From Streptomyces sp. CB00455 (lineage in GTDB: Bacteria; Actinomycetota; Actinomycetes; Streptomycetales; Streptomycetaceae): a DNA stretch of 64,000 nt. The notes below the pieces were generated by a model. It saw only the letters and a list, made by a program, of their open reading frames with translations, was not told the origin of the DNA and ran no database searches. The position numbers and the translations under genes were made by a program. How positions within the stretch are numbered: position 1 is the first letter of the stretch; each line of letters opens with the position of its first letter. The stretch is from assembly GCF_001905445.1 (NCBI RefSeq), contig NZ_LIVQ01000004.1:516175-580174 (forward strand), in the 5' to 3' direction. Positions 41,005-50,114 of this stretch are shown here, in pieces.

Positions 41005-41354
41005 CCCCCGCCCACTGGCGTAGCCGCCCGCCCACTGCCGTAGCCGCACCCCGTTGCCGCCGCCGTAGACGCGGGCCCTGTGGCCCTGTGGCCCTGTGGC
41101 CTGCGGCCCTGTGGGCTTGCGGCCTGCGGCCTGCGGCCTGTCGGCTGCCGCCCGGGCCCTGCGGCCCTGCGGCCCGCGGCTGGGGCCGGACCGGCGTCTG
41201 CTCCCCGCAGCGGGGGCCGGGGCCGGACCGGCGTTCGCTGTCCGCTGGCTGCCTGGCCTCGTCCGCCGGCGTGGCGTGTCGTCGCCCTCGGCCCGCGCCC
41301 GTGGTGGCCCCTTTGTCCCCATTCGTTCGCGCTTCTTCGTTTAACCTCGCATCC
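41005..41354. other. Low-complexity intergenic stretch
   Basis: 350 bp of imperfect short repeats: GTAGCCGC-type at the start, then runs of CCCTGTGG and CCTGCGG. No gene is recognisable despite open frames on both strands. A promoter for the FUSC gene should lie at the right end, where the sequence becomes more AT-rich (TTCGTTTAACC). Confidence 0.6.
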
Positions 41355-43400
41355 ATGAGCTGGTTCCGGGCGCTGAAGCACACCGCCCGGTCGGGCGTGG
41401 CGATCGAGCGGACCCGGCTCGAGCCGCTCGCCGCGTTGCGGGCCGCATTCGGGCTCGCCCTCGTGATCGGGGGCGGCCTCGCCTTCCTCGGGCCCGCTGC
41501 GGCGGTCAGTTCCGCCTTCGGCGCCTTCTCGGCCGCCATCGCGACCTTCCAGAAGAGCTGGCGTCCGCGGCCCGTCCTCGCCCTGGCCTCGGGTCTGACC
41601 CTCGCCGTCTCCACCTTCGTCGGCTACCTCGTCGGCTCCTCGCACACCCTGCTCTTCCTCGCCCTGCTCGCCGCCTGGACCTTCCTGACGGGCCTGATGT
41701 GGGCGGCCGGCCCCACGGCCGGGATCATCGCCTCCAGCAACGTCGCGATCGTGCTGGTCACCGTCACCCTGCCCACCTCCGTGCCCCAGGCCGCCGGGCA
41801 CGCCGCGATGATCGCCGCCGGCGGGGTCGTGCAGGCGCTGCTCATCGTGCTGCTCCCCGTCCGCCGCTGGGGCGCCCGGCGTGACGCCCTCGCCGACGCG
41901 CTCGCCGCCGAGGCCGACTACGCCCGCCGTCTGCGCCACGACCCTCTCGCGCCCTTCGACCCGCAGCCGCTGATGCACGCCCGGGACGCCGCCGCGGTCT
42001 CCCGCCGCCAGGCCCGTCGGCGGCCCGCCGAGCTGCACGGGGTGCGCGGGCTCGCGGAGCGGATCCGGCCGGCGCTGGCCTCGCTCGCCGACCCGGCCGT
42101 CGGGGCGCCCGCCGAGGGGCCGGCGCGGGACCGGGTGCGCGAACTGCTCGCCGCCGCCGGGTCGGTCCTGGACGCCGCAGCGCGGGCGATCCGGCACGGC
42201 GCACGGGTACGCGTCCCCGCGCCGGCCCTTGCCGTACTGAAGTCCCCCGACACCGAGGACCTCCTCACCGGCGCGGCCCGCCGGCCCGCGCGCCGTCTCG
42301 CCGCCCTGCTGGACGACGTACTGGAGACGGCGGACCCCGGATCCGGGCGCGCGGACGATCCCGGCGAGCCGAGGCTGCGGCCCACCCTGCCCCGGCAGGT
42401 GCCGCTGACGTGGCGGGCCGTGCGCGCCGAACTGCGTGCCGGCTCCCCGGTCCTGCGGCACGCCGTGCGCGTGAGCGCCGTGGTCTGCGCGGGCTACCTG
42501 CTCGGCCACGTCCTGCCCTTCGGGCACGGCTACTGGGCCCCGATGGCTTCCGTGATGGTCATGCGGCCCGACTTCACGCAGACCTACTCGCGCGCCGTGG
42601 CCCGCTTCTGCGGCACCCTCGTCGGTGTCGCCGTCGCCACCGGGACCGTGCGGCTCGCGGAGCCGGGCACCTACCTGTCCGGCTTCCTGGCCGTGGTCAG
42701 CGCGGGCCTGATGTACACCCTGATGCGCACCGGGTACGCGGTCTCCCAGGTGTTCGTCTCCGCGTACGTCGTCTTCCTCCTCGGCATGGGCGGGGCCCGC
42801 TGGGACCAGACCGTGCCGGACCGGGTCGCCCTCACCCTGGTCGGCGGAGTGCTCGCGATGATCGCCTACGCCGTCTACCCGGCCTGGGAGACCCCGCGGC
42901 TGCGCACCCGCCTGGCCGACTGGCTCGCCGCGAACGGGCGGTACGCCGCCGCGGTGCTCGGCCAGTACGCGGATCCGGCCGGGGCCCGGCGGGCGGACGT
43001 GCGCGAGAGCCTGCTGGCCTCGCGCGAGGCCCGGGTCGCCTGGCACGAGGCGCTGGCGCGGGCCGCCGGCGAGCCGGTGCGCAGCCGGGGCCTGTCCCGC
43101 ACGGCCGCGGCCGACGCCGGTGACGCCCTGACCGCGATGGGCCGCGGCGCCATGCTCCTGGAGGCGCACATCCCGGACCGCGCGCACGGGCCGGTCCCGG
43201 GCGCCGCCGAGCTGGCGCTGGCGCTGCGCGCCGCCACGCAGGAGGGCGCCGCGGCGGTGCGGGAGGGCCGGGTGCCGCAATGGGACGAGGTCCGCGCGGC
43301 GCTGGCATACGGGGCGCCGCCGCAGTCCCCGGTGCTGCGGCCGGCCGCCGAGCAGATGCTGGCCTCGCTCGACGAGGTGTCAGCGGCCTTGCGGGCGTGA
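41355..43400 (+). CDS. FUSC-family membrane transporter
   Basis: 681 residues from ATG 41355. Two blocks of hydrophobic helices (about residues 30-175 and 375-520) flank long soluble segments, as in fusaric-acid-resistance/aromatic-acid exporters. The second block has HVLPFGHGYWAPMASVMVMR, the conserved YW-P-x-T/S region of the family, followed by RAVARFCGTLVGVAVATG. Probably an exporter of aromatic or other weak acids across the cytoplasmic membrane; the substrate is unknown. Confidence 0.82.
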   Translation: MSWFRALKHTARSGVAIERTRLEPLAALRAAFGLALVIGGGLAFLGPAAAVSSAFGAFSAAIATFQKSWRPRPVLALASGLTLAVSTFVGYLVGSSHTLLFLALLAAWTFLTGLMWAAGPTAGIIASSNVAIVLVTVTLPTSVPQAAGHAAMIAAGGVVQALLIVLLPVRRWGARRDALADALAAEADYARRLRHDPLAPFDPQPLMHARDAAAVSRRQARRRPAELHGVRGLAERIRPALASLADPAVGAPAEGPARDRVRELLAAAGSVLDAAARAIRHGARVRVPAPALAVLKSPDTEDLLTGAARRPARRLAALLDDVLETADPGSGRADDPGEPRLRPTLPRQVPLTWRAVRAELRAGSPVLRHAVRVSAVVCAGYLLGHVLPFGHGYWAPMASVMVMRPDFTQTYSRAVARFCGTLVGVAVATGTVRLAEPGTYLSGFLAVVSAGLMYTLMRTGYAVSQVFVSAYVVFLLGMGGARWDQTVPDRVALTLVGGVLAMIAYAVYPAWETPRLRTRLADWLAANGRYAAAVLGQYADPAGARRADVRESLLASREARVAWHEALARAAGEPVRSRGLSRTAAADAGDALTAMGRGAMLLEAHIPDRAHGPVPGAAELALALRAATQEGAAAVREGRVPQWDEVRAALAYGAPPQSPVLRPAAEQMLASLDEVSAALRA

Positions 43401-43435
43401 GGAGAAGCCTCTGCGTGACGGGAGGGGCACCCCGC

Positions 43436-43453
43436 GTGCACGTGCATCTGCCC
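43436..43453. promoter_or_regulatory. Palindromic operator candidate upstream of the DUF397 gene
   Basis: GTGCACGTGCATCTGCCC here is repeated perfectly as its reverse complement at 44548-44565, and its core occurs again at 43799-43810. It lies about 65 bp before the DUF397 start, in promoter position. Confidence 0.6.
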
Positions 43454-43519
43454 ATGCAGGCGCTTGTGAACACAGCTATGATCCGGTGCAGTTGACATCT
43501 GCACTATCGGGGGCTTCCT

Positions 43520-43765
43520 GTGGACCACGCGTACAACGGGATGGCAGCTGCAGAACTCGCTTCCTTGTATGGACTGACCTGGCAGAAGAGCAGACACAGC
43601 AACTCACAGGGTTCCTGCGTGGAGTTCGCGAGGCTGCCCGGCGGCGATGTCGCCATGCGCAATTCGCGCTTTCCGGACGGTCCGGCGCTCGTCTACACAC
43701 CCGCCGAGATAGAGGCCCTGCTCCTGGGCGTCAAGGACGGCGAATTCGATCATCTGATCAGCTGA
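43520..43765 (+). CDS. DUF397 small protein
   Basis: 81 residues from GTG 43520. The family signature is LTWQKSRHSNSQGSCVEFAR, followed by DVAMRNSRFPDGPALVYTPA and EIEALLLGVKDGEFD. DUF397 proteins are small partners of XRE/DUF5753 regulators in Streptomyces (the WhiJ/AbaA-type loci) and are thought to modulate them. Here the partner regulator is at 44772 with an anti-sigma-type ATPase gene between. Confidence 0.92.
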   Translation: MDHAYNGMAAAELASLYGLTWQKSRHSNSQGSCVEFARLPGGDVAMRNSRFPDGPALVYTPAEIEALLLGVKDGEFDHLIS

Positions 43766-43798
43766 CGAACGGTTGGCGCGGAGCGCTCCGATCGAGCC

Positions 43799-43810
43799 GT
43801 GCACGTGCAC
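43799..43810. promoter_or_regulatory. 12-bp palindrome GTGCACGTGCAC
   Basis: Third copy of the TGCACGTGCA core, 34 bp after the DUF397 stop, immediately before a convergent terminator. See the copies at 43436 and 44548. Confidence 0.5.
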
Positions 43811-43847
43811 TGGCCGGGACTGATCGCAATGATCAATCCCGGCCAGT
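43809..43847. terminator. Convergent terminator between DUF397 and ATPase genes
   Basis: ACTGGCCGGGA (43809-43819) and TCCCGGCCAGT (43837-43847) form an 11-bp stem with a 17-nt loop. It lies between two convergent genes and can serve both. Confidence 0.7.
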
Positions 43848-43907
43848 TGTCCGTATCGGATGCCCTCGTGCTCCGGGGGCCGGCTCAGCGCCGGGCCCGG
43901 ACCCGTC

Positions 43908-44414
43908 TCAGTCGTGGAGCAGGAAGAGGGCCCAGACCACCTTGCCGGTGAGCCGGCCCGCGAGCGGGTGCCAGCCCCAGCTGTCGCTGTAGCTGTCCAC
44001 CAGGAACAGCCCCCGCCCGGACTCCAGGTCGAAGTTCTCGTCCGTCCGCTCCGGGGAGAAGCAGCCACCGGGCCGGTCCTCGCTGGGGTCGCGCACCGCG
44101 CACACCAGCCGGGTGCGCCACCGCATCAGGTGCAGGCGCACCGGCGGCTCCGCCTCGCCCGCCCGCCGGGAATCCTCCGGCAGGGCATGGCGCAGCGCGT
44201 TGGTGACGAGCTCGGAGACGACCAGCGCCACGTCGTCGAAGCGCCCGTCGAGGCCCCACTGGGACAGCGTCGAGCGAGTGAACGTGCGCGCGCCCCGCAC
44301 CGCCTCGAAGCGGGCGGGCAGAGCGCAGGAGGCGGACCCGGAGACAGCCGTGGGGTCGACCGGGGGAAGCCCCTGCCGTAACGGCTCGAGCATGGTCGAT
44401 CCATTCGTCCCCAT
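43908..44414 (-). CDS. Anti-sigma-factor-type ATP-binding protein (HATPase_c_2)
   Basis: 168 residues from ATG 44414 (GGGAG 8 nt upstream). VVSELVTNALRHALPE is the N box, CAVRDPSED the degenerate G1 box, and ESGRGLFLVDSYSDSWGW the G2 region of RsbW/SpoIIAB-like serine kinases. Such single-domain proteins bind a partner (sigma or anti-anti-sigma factor). Located between DUF397 and XRE genes, it is part of the usual Streptomyces regulatory trio. Confidence 0.88.
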   Translation of the reverse strand: MGTNGSTMLEPLRQGLPPVDPTAVSGSASCALPARFEAVRGARTFTRSTLSQWGLDGRFDDVALVVSELVTNALRHALPEDSRRAGEAEPPVRLHLMRWRTRLVCAVRDPSEDRPGGCFSPERTDENFDLESGRGLFLVDSYSDSWGWHPLAGRLTGKVVWALFLLHD

Positions 44415-44771
44415 GCGAGGCACTCCCGGGATTCGCGGACTAAGCGGCGGCTTTGTCCAAAGAGAACTGCGGGGTGGGTCCGGCGCCGGCGCGAGGAGCA
44501 CGCAGGTGCGCGGGGACCATCGTTCCGAATGCCGGAGCCGGATGCAAGGGCAGATGCACGTGCACGCGCCGGACCTGTCCACTCCCGTGACGGTTCTTGC
44601 TCATTTCTTCCTACGCATGCGAGCGGACTTCTTTTCCGGGAGCCCGTATTCCGTTACAGAACGAGTACGGACCGATGCGTTTTGGTGGCAGACTGCGGGA
44701 CCTGGGGTGCGGGGGCCCCACCGCACCGCGCACACCATGCGCACGCCATTGCGATGGGGAGGGCAGTACTA
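44415..44771. promoter_or_regulatory. Divergent promoter region with operator candidate GGGCAGATGCACGTGCAC
   Basis: 357 bp between the ATPase gene (minus) and XRE gene (plus), with no coding sequence. It contains GGGCAGATGCACGTGCAC at 44548-44565, an exact reverse complement of the site at 43436. It should carry both promoters; the XRE protein is the most likely binder. Confidence 0.6.
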
Positions 44772-45632
44772 GTGACCGCAGAAGCCAGCGGTTCTGTGGT
44801 GCGTCGCATCCTCCTGGGCTCGCAGCTCAGGCGACTCCGAGAATCCCGCGGCATCACCCGTGAGGCGGCCGGCTACTCGATCCGCGCATCCGAATCGAAG
44901 ATCAGCCGCTTGGAGTTGGGAAGGGTGAGCTTCAAGGCCAGGGACGTCGAGGACCTCCTCACGCTCTACGGAGTCACGGACAACGCCGAGCGCGAGTCGC
45001 TGCTGGGCCTGGTCCGCGAGGCCAACGCGACGGGCTGGTGGCACAGTTACGGCGACGTGCTGCCCGGGTGGTTCCAGACGTACATCGGTCTGGAGGGCGC
45101 GGCCTCGCTCATCCGCATCTACGAAGTCCAGTTCGTGCACGGCCTGTTGCAGACCGAGGCGTACGCCCACGCCGTCGTCAGCCGCGGCATGCCCGGTGCC
45201 ACCGCCGCCGAGATCGACCGCCGCGTCGCCCTGCGCCTGGAGCGCCAGAAGGTGCTGGTCTCCGAGAGCGCCCCGGTCTTCCACGCCGTCCTCGACGAGG
45301 CCGCGCTGCGCCGCCCGTACGGCGACCGGGACGTCATGCGCGGGCAGCTGGAGCACCTCATCGAGGTCTCGCAGCGGCCCAACGTGCAGCTCCAGGTGAT
45401 GCCCTTCTCCTTCGGCGGCCACGCGGGCGAGAGCGGGGCCTTCACCCTGCTGCGCTTCCCCGAGTCGGACCTCCAGGACATCGTCTATCTGGAACAGCTC
45501 ACCAGCGCTCTCTACCTGGACAAGGACGAGGAAGTGGGGCAGTACGGCCGCGCCATGGAGCGGCTCCAGGCCGACTGCCCGGACGCGGACCGGACCCGCG
45601 ATCTTCTCCGTGGCCTGCTCCAACTGTCTTGA
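44772..45632 (+). CDS. XRE regulator with DUF5753 domain
   Basis: 286 residues from GTG 44772 (GGGGAGG 8 nt upstream; ATG 44754 is possible). The HTH spans residues about 18-75: LRRLRESRGITREAAGYSIR, then ASESKISRLELGRVSFKARD. The DUF5753 part includes VLPGWFQTYIGLEGAASLIR, HGLLQTEAYAHAVV and LQVMPFSFGGHAGESGAFTL. It forms the regulatory set with the DUF397 and ATP-binding proteins and probably autoregulates through the shared palindrome (inference). Confidence 0.93.
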   Translation: MTAEASGSVVRRILLGSQLRRLRESRGITREAAGYSIRASESKISRLELGRVSFKARDVEDLLTLYGVTDNAERESLLGLVREANATGWWHSYGDVLPGWFQTYIGLEGAASLIRIYEVQFVHGLLQTEAYAHAVVSRGMPGATAAEIDRRVALRLERQKVLVSESAPVFHAVLDEAALRRPYGDRDVMRGQLEHLIEVSQRPNVQLQVMPFSFGGHAGESGAFTLLRFPESDLQDIVYLEQLTSALYLDKDEEVGQYGRAMERLQADCPDADRTRDLLRGLLQLS

Positions 45633-45721
45633 TTCGCACGTAGTATGACGTCTGATCAGTGCATGATGACCGATCGGTCTCCGGTGCAGCGCACGGGTGC
45701 GCGCTCGCAGTAAGGGATGGC

Positions 45722-47179
45722 ATGTCCATATTCAGCGACCTGGCTCACCAGTACATCGACGGCGAATGGCTGGCCGGCACCGGTTCGTGGGACATCATCG
45801 ACGTCAACCCCTACAACGGGGAGAAGCTCGCGGCCATCACGGTGGCCACCGTCGAGCAGGTGGACCAGGCCTACCGCGCCGCCGAGCGCGCGCAGCGGGA
45901 ATGGGCGGCCACCAGCCCCTACAGCAGACGCACGGTCCTGGAGCGCGCCCTGCGGATCACCGAGGAGCGCGAGAAGGAGATCGTCGAGGCGATGATCGAC
46001 GAGCTCGGCGGGACCCGTCCCAAGGCCGAGTACGAGGTCCACCTCGCCAAGGAGTTCCTCCGCGAGGCGATCCAGCTGGCCGTGCGCCCCCAGGGCCGGA
46101 TCCTGGCCTCGCCGGTCGAGGGCAAGGAGAACCGGGTCCAGCGCCTCCCGGTCGGCGTGATCACCGTGATCAGCCCCTTCAACTTCCCCTTCCTGGTCAC
46201 GCTGAAGTCCGTCGCCCCCGCGCTGGCGCTCGGCAACGCGGTGGTGATCAAGCCCAACCAGAACGCACCCGTCGTCGGCGGCGGGGTCATCGCCCGCATC
46301 TTCGAGGACGCCGGGCTCCCCGCGGGTCTGCTGAACGTCCTGGTCACCGACATAGCCGAGATAGGCGACGCGCTCCTGACCCACCCGGTCCCCAAGGTCA
46401 TCTCCTTCGCGGGCTCGGACCGGGTGGGGCGCCACGTGGGGGCGGTCGCCGCCCGCCACTTCAAGCGGACGGTCCTGGAGCTCAGCGGCAACAGCGCCCT
46501 GGTCGTCCTCGACGACGCCGACGTCGACTACGCGGTGGACGCGGCCGTCTTCAGCCGCTTCGTCTACCAGGGCCAGGTCTGCATGGCCGCCAACCGGATC
46601 CTGGTCGACGCGGCGATCGCGGAGGAGTTCACCGGGAAGTTCACCGCGCGGGTGCGGGCCCTGCGGACGGGCGACCCGCACGAGGCCGACACCGAGATCG
46701 GCCCGCTGATCAACTCCTTCCAGGCCGACGCGCTGACCGCGCTCGTGGACCAGGCCGTGCAGGCGGGCGCGCAGGCGCTCGTACGGGGGTCTACGCGCGG
46801 CAACCTGGTCGAACCCACCGTCCTGGCCGGGCTCCCCGAGGACTCCCCGCTGCTGGGCCAGGAGATCTTCGGCCCGGTGGCCCTGCTGGTGGTCTTCGAC
46901 GGCGAGGACGAGGCGGTACGGCTGACCAACGCGACCCCGTACGGCCTGAGCGGCGCCGTGCACACGCGGGACGTGGAACGCGGGGTCCGCTTCGCGCAGC
47001 GCATCGAGACCGGGATGATCCACGTCAACGACTCGACCATCGGGGACGAGCCGCTGGCGGCCTTCGGCGGCGAGAAGGCCTCGGGCCTGGGCCGGCTCAA
47101 CGGCGAGGCCACGATCGAGGCCTTCACCACCCAGAAGTGGATCTCCGTGCAGCACGGCCGGACGCGCTTCCCGTTCTAG
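45722..47179 (+). CDS. Aldehyde dehydrogenase (benzaldehyde/vanillin dehydrogenase-like)
   Basis: 485 residues from ATG 45722. NAD(P)-binding and catalytic residues are clear: VITVISPFNFPFLVTLKS (catalytic Asn region), SFAGSDRVGRHV, LELSGNSALVVLDDAD (catalytic Glu region; SGNS instead of the common GGKS) and Cys287 in YQGQVCMAANRI. The QGQVCM and SGNS variants are typical of the benzaldehyde/vanillin dehydrogenase branch. It oxidises an aldehyde, probably aromatic, to the acid with NAD(P)+. Single gene, not obviously in an operon. Confidence 0.88.
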   Translation: MSIFSDLAHQYIDGEWLAGTGSWDIIDVNPYNGEKLAAITVATVEQVDQAYRAAERAQREWAATSPYSRRTVLERALRITEEREKEIVEAMIDELGGTRPKAEYEVHLAKEFLREAIQLAVRPQGRILASPVEGKENRVQRLPVGVITVISPFNFPFLVTLKSVAPALALGNAVVIKPNQNAPVVGGGVIARIFEDAGLPAGLLNVLVTDIAEIGDALLTHPVPKVISFAGSDRVGRHVGAVAARHFKRTVLELSGNSALVVLDDADVDYAVDAAVFSRFVYQGQVCMAANRILVDAAIAEEFTGKFTARVRALRTGDPHEADTEIGPLINSFQADALTALVDQAVQAGAQALVRGSTRGNLVEPTVLAGLPEDSPLLGQEIFGPVALLVVFDGEDEAVRLTNATPYGLSGAVHTRDVERGVRFAQRIETGMIHVNDSTIGDEPLAAFGGEKASGLGRLNGEATIEAFTTQKWISVQHGRTRFPF

Positions 47180-47237
47180 CGGGGAGCCGTTCTAGACTCG
47201 GGCGGGCGTACGCGGCGCCGCCCGGGGGAGATCAGAG

Positions 47238-49325
47238 TTGAGCAACATACCGCAGACCGGCCGGACCCCTCGGGTCCAGAACCGGCTCGTCGTCATACAG
47301 ATCGTGGTCTTCTCGCTCCTGCTCACCCTCGGCGGACGGCTCTGGTACCTCCAGATACGCAACGGCCAGGAGTACACGGACAAGGCCAAGAACAACCACG
47401 TCCAGCGGGTGGTCCAGCCCGCCGTCCGGGGCTCGATCCTGGACTCGCGCGGCGTTCCGCTCGCCGACAACGAGACCCACCTCGTGGTCTCCGCCAGCCG
47501 CACCGAGCTGCTCGCGATGAAGGACCGCGGCAAGGCCGTGCTGACCCGCCTCGCGGGGGTCCTGGGCATGAACCCCCAGGAGGTCGTCGACAAGGTCCGG
47601 CTCTGCGACGCCAAGACCCCGCAGCCCTGCTGGAACGGCTCCCCCTACCAGCCGATCCCGGTCAGCGACGAGGCCACCACCGAGCAGGCCCTGCAGATCC
47701 ACGAGCACGCCGAGGACTTCCCCGGCATCACCGCCGAGCCCACCGCGATGCGCCGCTACGCCGGGCCGGACGGGGCGAACACCTCACAGGTGCTCGGCTA
47801 CCTCTCGCCGGTCACCGACGAGGAGATCACCAAGGCGAAGAACGGTGACTCGCCCTACCTGCGCTCCGACCAGGTCGGCCGCTCCGGCCTGGAGCGCACC
47901 TACGACAAGGAACTGCGCGGCAAGGCCGGCGTCACCCGCTACGAGGTGGACAACCTCGGGCGGGTCACGGGCCAGGGCCAGACCGACAAGGCGCTGCCCG
48001 GCTCGAACATCGTGACCTCCATCGACTCGCGGGTGCAGGCGGTCGCGGAGCGCGAGCTGAACAACGCGATGGTCGAGGCCCGCAAGACGTACGACAAGAA
48101 CACCCACCGCACCTACGAGGCCGACGCGGGGGCCGTCGTGGTCATGGAGGCCAAGACCGGCCGCGTCGTGGCCATGGCCTCGAACCCGACCTACGACCCG
48201 AACGCCTGGGTGGGCGGCATCTCCGGCAAGGACTACGCGAAGCTCACCGACAAGGACTCGAACTACCCGCTGCTGAACCGGGCGATACAGGCCCAGGCGG
48301 CGCCCGGCTCGATCTTCAAGGTGGTCTCCTCGACCGCCGCGGTGAACGCCGGGTACCCCTTCAACGGGCGCTACGGCTGCCCCAGCTCCTACTCGGTGGG
48401 CAACCAGACCTTCACCAACTTCGAGTCGCAGGGCTACGGGGACATCACCATCGGGCGCGCCCTGGAGGTCTCCTGCGACACGGTCTACTACGCCATCGCG
48501 GACCAGGAGTGGAAGAAGGACGGCGGCATCAGCCCCAAGAAGAACCCCAACGACTGGTTCTTCAAGACCGCCCACGACTTCGGGCTGGGCAAGCCCACCG
48601 GCATCGACCTGCCGAACGAGGTCGCCGGCCGGGTCCCCGACCGCAAGTGGAAGCAGGACTTCTTCGAGGCGAACAAGGCCGCCTGGTGCCGGGACGGCAA
48701 GAAGAACGGCAGTTTCGCCGAGAAGATCGCCTACGAGAACTGCCGCCAGGGCAACCAGCTGCGCGAGGGCGACGCGATCAACTACTCGATCGGCCAGGGC
48801 GACACCCTGGTGACGCCCGTCCAGATGGCCTCCGTCTACGCGGCCATCGCCAACGGCGGCACGCTGCACCAGCCCAGCGTCGGCAAGGCCGTCGTCAGCG
48901 CGGACGGCAGCTCGGTCCGGGAGATCGAGCCGAAGGTCCAGGGCAAGCTGCCGATGGACGCCAAGACCCGCGACGACATCGACGGGGCGCTCGCCTCGGT
49001 CGCCACCACCGGCAGCGCGGCCTGGCGCTTCGGCGGCTGGCCGCAGAAGCAGATCCCGATGCACGCCAAGACCGGTACCGCCGAGGTGCAGGGCAAGCAG
49101 ACCACTTCGTGGTTCGCCTCGTACACCGAGGACTACGCGATCGTGATGACGATCTCGCAGGGCGGCACCGGCTCGGGCGCGTCGGGACCGGCGGTCCGCA
49201 AGATCTACGAGGCGATGTACGGGCTCGACCCGACGGGCAGGCAGGACCTGTCCAAGGCGCTGCTGCCGCAGCCGGCCACCGCCCTCCCGGCGATACGCCC
49301 GGACGGGGAGATCGCGCCCAACTGA
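47238..49325 (+). CDS. Class B penicillin-binding protein (PBP2-like transpeptidase)
   Basis: 695 residues from TTG 47238, with GGGGGAG 7 nt upstream. One N-terminal membrane anchor (VVIQIVVFSLLLTLGGRLWY) is followed by the dimerisation domain (RGSILDSRGVPLADNE) and the transpeptidase. Its motifs are S-x-x-K in APGSIFKVVS (Ser358), S-x-N-like YSIGQGD, and KTG in HAKTGTAEV (611-613). It cross-links peptidoglycan at the outer face of the membrane. It resembles the MrdA/PBP2 group rather than FtsI. The surplus of such genes in Streptomyces makes an exact role uncertain. Confidence 0.88.
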   Translation: MSNIPQTGRTPRVQNRLVVIQIVVFSLLLTLGGRLWYLQIRNGQEYTDKAKNNHVQRVVQPAVRGSILDSRGVPLADNETHLVVSASRTELLAMKDRGKAVLTRLAGVLGMNPQEVVDKVRLCDAKTPQPCWNGSPYQPIPVSDEATTEQALQIHEHAEDFPGITAEPTAMRRYAGPDGANTSQVLGYLSPVTDEEITKAKNGDSPYLRSDQVGRSGLERTYDKELRGKAGVTRYEVDNLGRVTGQGQTDKALPGSNIVTSIDSRVQAVAERELNNAMVEARKTYDKNTHRTYEADAGAVVVMEAKTGRVVAMASNPTYDPNAWVGGISGKDYAKLTDKDSNYPLLNRAIQAQAAPGSIFKVVSSTAAVNAGYPFNGRYGCPSSYSVGNQTFTNFESQGYGDITIGRALEVSCDTVYYAIADQEWKKDGGISPKKNPNDWFFKTAHDFGLGKPTGIDLPNEVAGRVPDRKWKQDFFEANKAAWCRDGKKNGSFAEKIAYENCRQGNQLREGDAINYSIGQGDTLVTPVQMASVYAAIANGGTLHQPSVGKAVVSADGSSVREIEPKVQGKLPMDAKTRDDIDGALASVATTGSAAWRFGGWPQKQIPMHAKTGTAEVQGKQTTSWFASYTEDYAIVMTISQGGTGSGASGPAVRKIYEAMYGLDPTGRQDLSKALLPQPATALPAIRPDGEIAPN

Positions 49326-49422
49326 ACCGGTCGGCGTTCGATCGCGGACAGAAGTCGTCCGCAAGGCTCCGTAGCGTGACGGGTGTCAGCAGGAGAGGCA
49401 CCGACACCCGAGGCGGTAGGTC

Positions 49423-50019
49423 ATGGCACGGCTTTCCACGGAGATCCCAGGCGACGAGCGGGGCACGCTGCTCGCCTTCGTAGAGGCGCAGCGCGCGGCG
49501 CTGCGGGAAGCGGCCCTGGGGCTGAGCGAGGAGCAGGCGGCGAGCCGCCCCTGCGTCAGCGAGCTGTCACTGTCGGGGCTGCTCAAGCACGCGGCCGAGG
49601 TAGAGCTCAACTGGCTGCGGATGGCCCGGCGCCGGCCGCAGGACGCCTCCCCGGCGCCCGGCGCGGGAGACGGCGTGGCCGGCGCCGACGCGGGCGGCCA
49701 GGGGGCCGGCGCCGACGCGGGTGGCCAGGGGGCCGCCCCGGACGCCTGGAAGGACGCCTTCCGCCTCGTCGACGGGGAGAGCATGCCCTCGGTGCTGGCC
49801 CACTGGGACGGGGTCGCGCGGGAGACGGAGGCCTTCGTGGCGGCCGTCCCCAGCCTCGACGACACCTTCCCGCTCCCGCCGGCGCCCTGGTTCCCGAAGG
49901 ACGCGGAGGTCTCGGTGCGCTGGATGCTCCTGCACCTGGTGGAGGAGTTCGCCCGGCACGCGGGCCACGCGGACATCATCCGCGAATCCGTCGACGGGAC
50001 CCGCGCCATGAGCGGGTAG
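49423..50019 (+). CDS. DinB/DUF664-family protein
   Basis: 198 residues from ATG 49423. Helical bundle with histidines in metal-binding positions: SGLLKHAAEVELNWLRM, then SVRWMLLHLVEEFARHAGHA and DIIRE. This is the DUF664 branch of DinB-like proteins, often acting as mycothiol-dependent transferases; the function here is not proven. A Gly/Ala/Asp-rich insert around residues 85-107 comes from a duplicated 27-bp stretch (49681-49734) and is probably a flexible loop. Confidence 0.82.
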   Translation: MARLSTEIPGDERGTLLAFVEAQRAALREAALGLSEEQAASRPCVSELSLSGLLKHAAEVELNWLRMARRRPQDASPAPGAGDGVAGADAGGQGAGADAGGQGAAPDAWKDAFRLVDGESMPSVLAHWDGVARETEAFVAAVPSLDDTFPLPPAPWFPKDAEVSVRWMLLHLVEEFARHAGHADIIRESVDGTRAMSG

Positions 50020-50042
50020 CGCGGGCTCCGTGACGGGCGGGC

Positions 50043-50064
50043 TTGCACCTCACGCGGCGTGAGG
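50043..50064 (+). promoter_or_regulatory. TipA-type promoter palindrome (MerR operator)
   Basis: TTGCAC at 50043-50048 (-35) overlaps the inverted repeat CCTCACGC (50048-50055) / GCGTGAGG (50057-50064). MerR-family activators bind palindromes between -35 and -10, and the tipA promoter known from Streptomyces lividans carries the same TTGCACCTCACG core. It lies 51 bp before the gene it should autoregulate. Confidence 0.82.
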
Positions 50065-50114
50065 GACCACAGTGAGGGGCGTACCCACAGGGAAAGAGAG
50101 GGGGAGCGGAGTCG

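Noticed and set aside
41005..41354. Open frames within the CCCTGTGG/CCTGCGG repeats
   Set aside because: They exist in several frames only because of the repeat composition; no ribosome site or conserved pattern.
40167..43280. A 1,037-codon minus-strand open frame opposite the FUSC transporter
   Set aside because: Same reason: antisense to a conserved membrane protein, with no motif or signal sequence.
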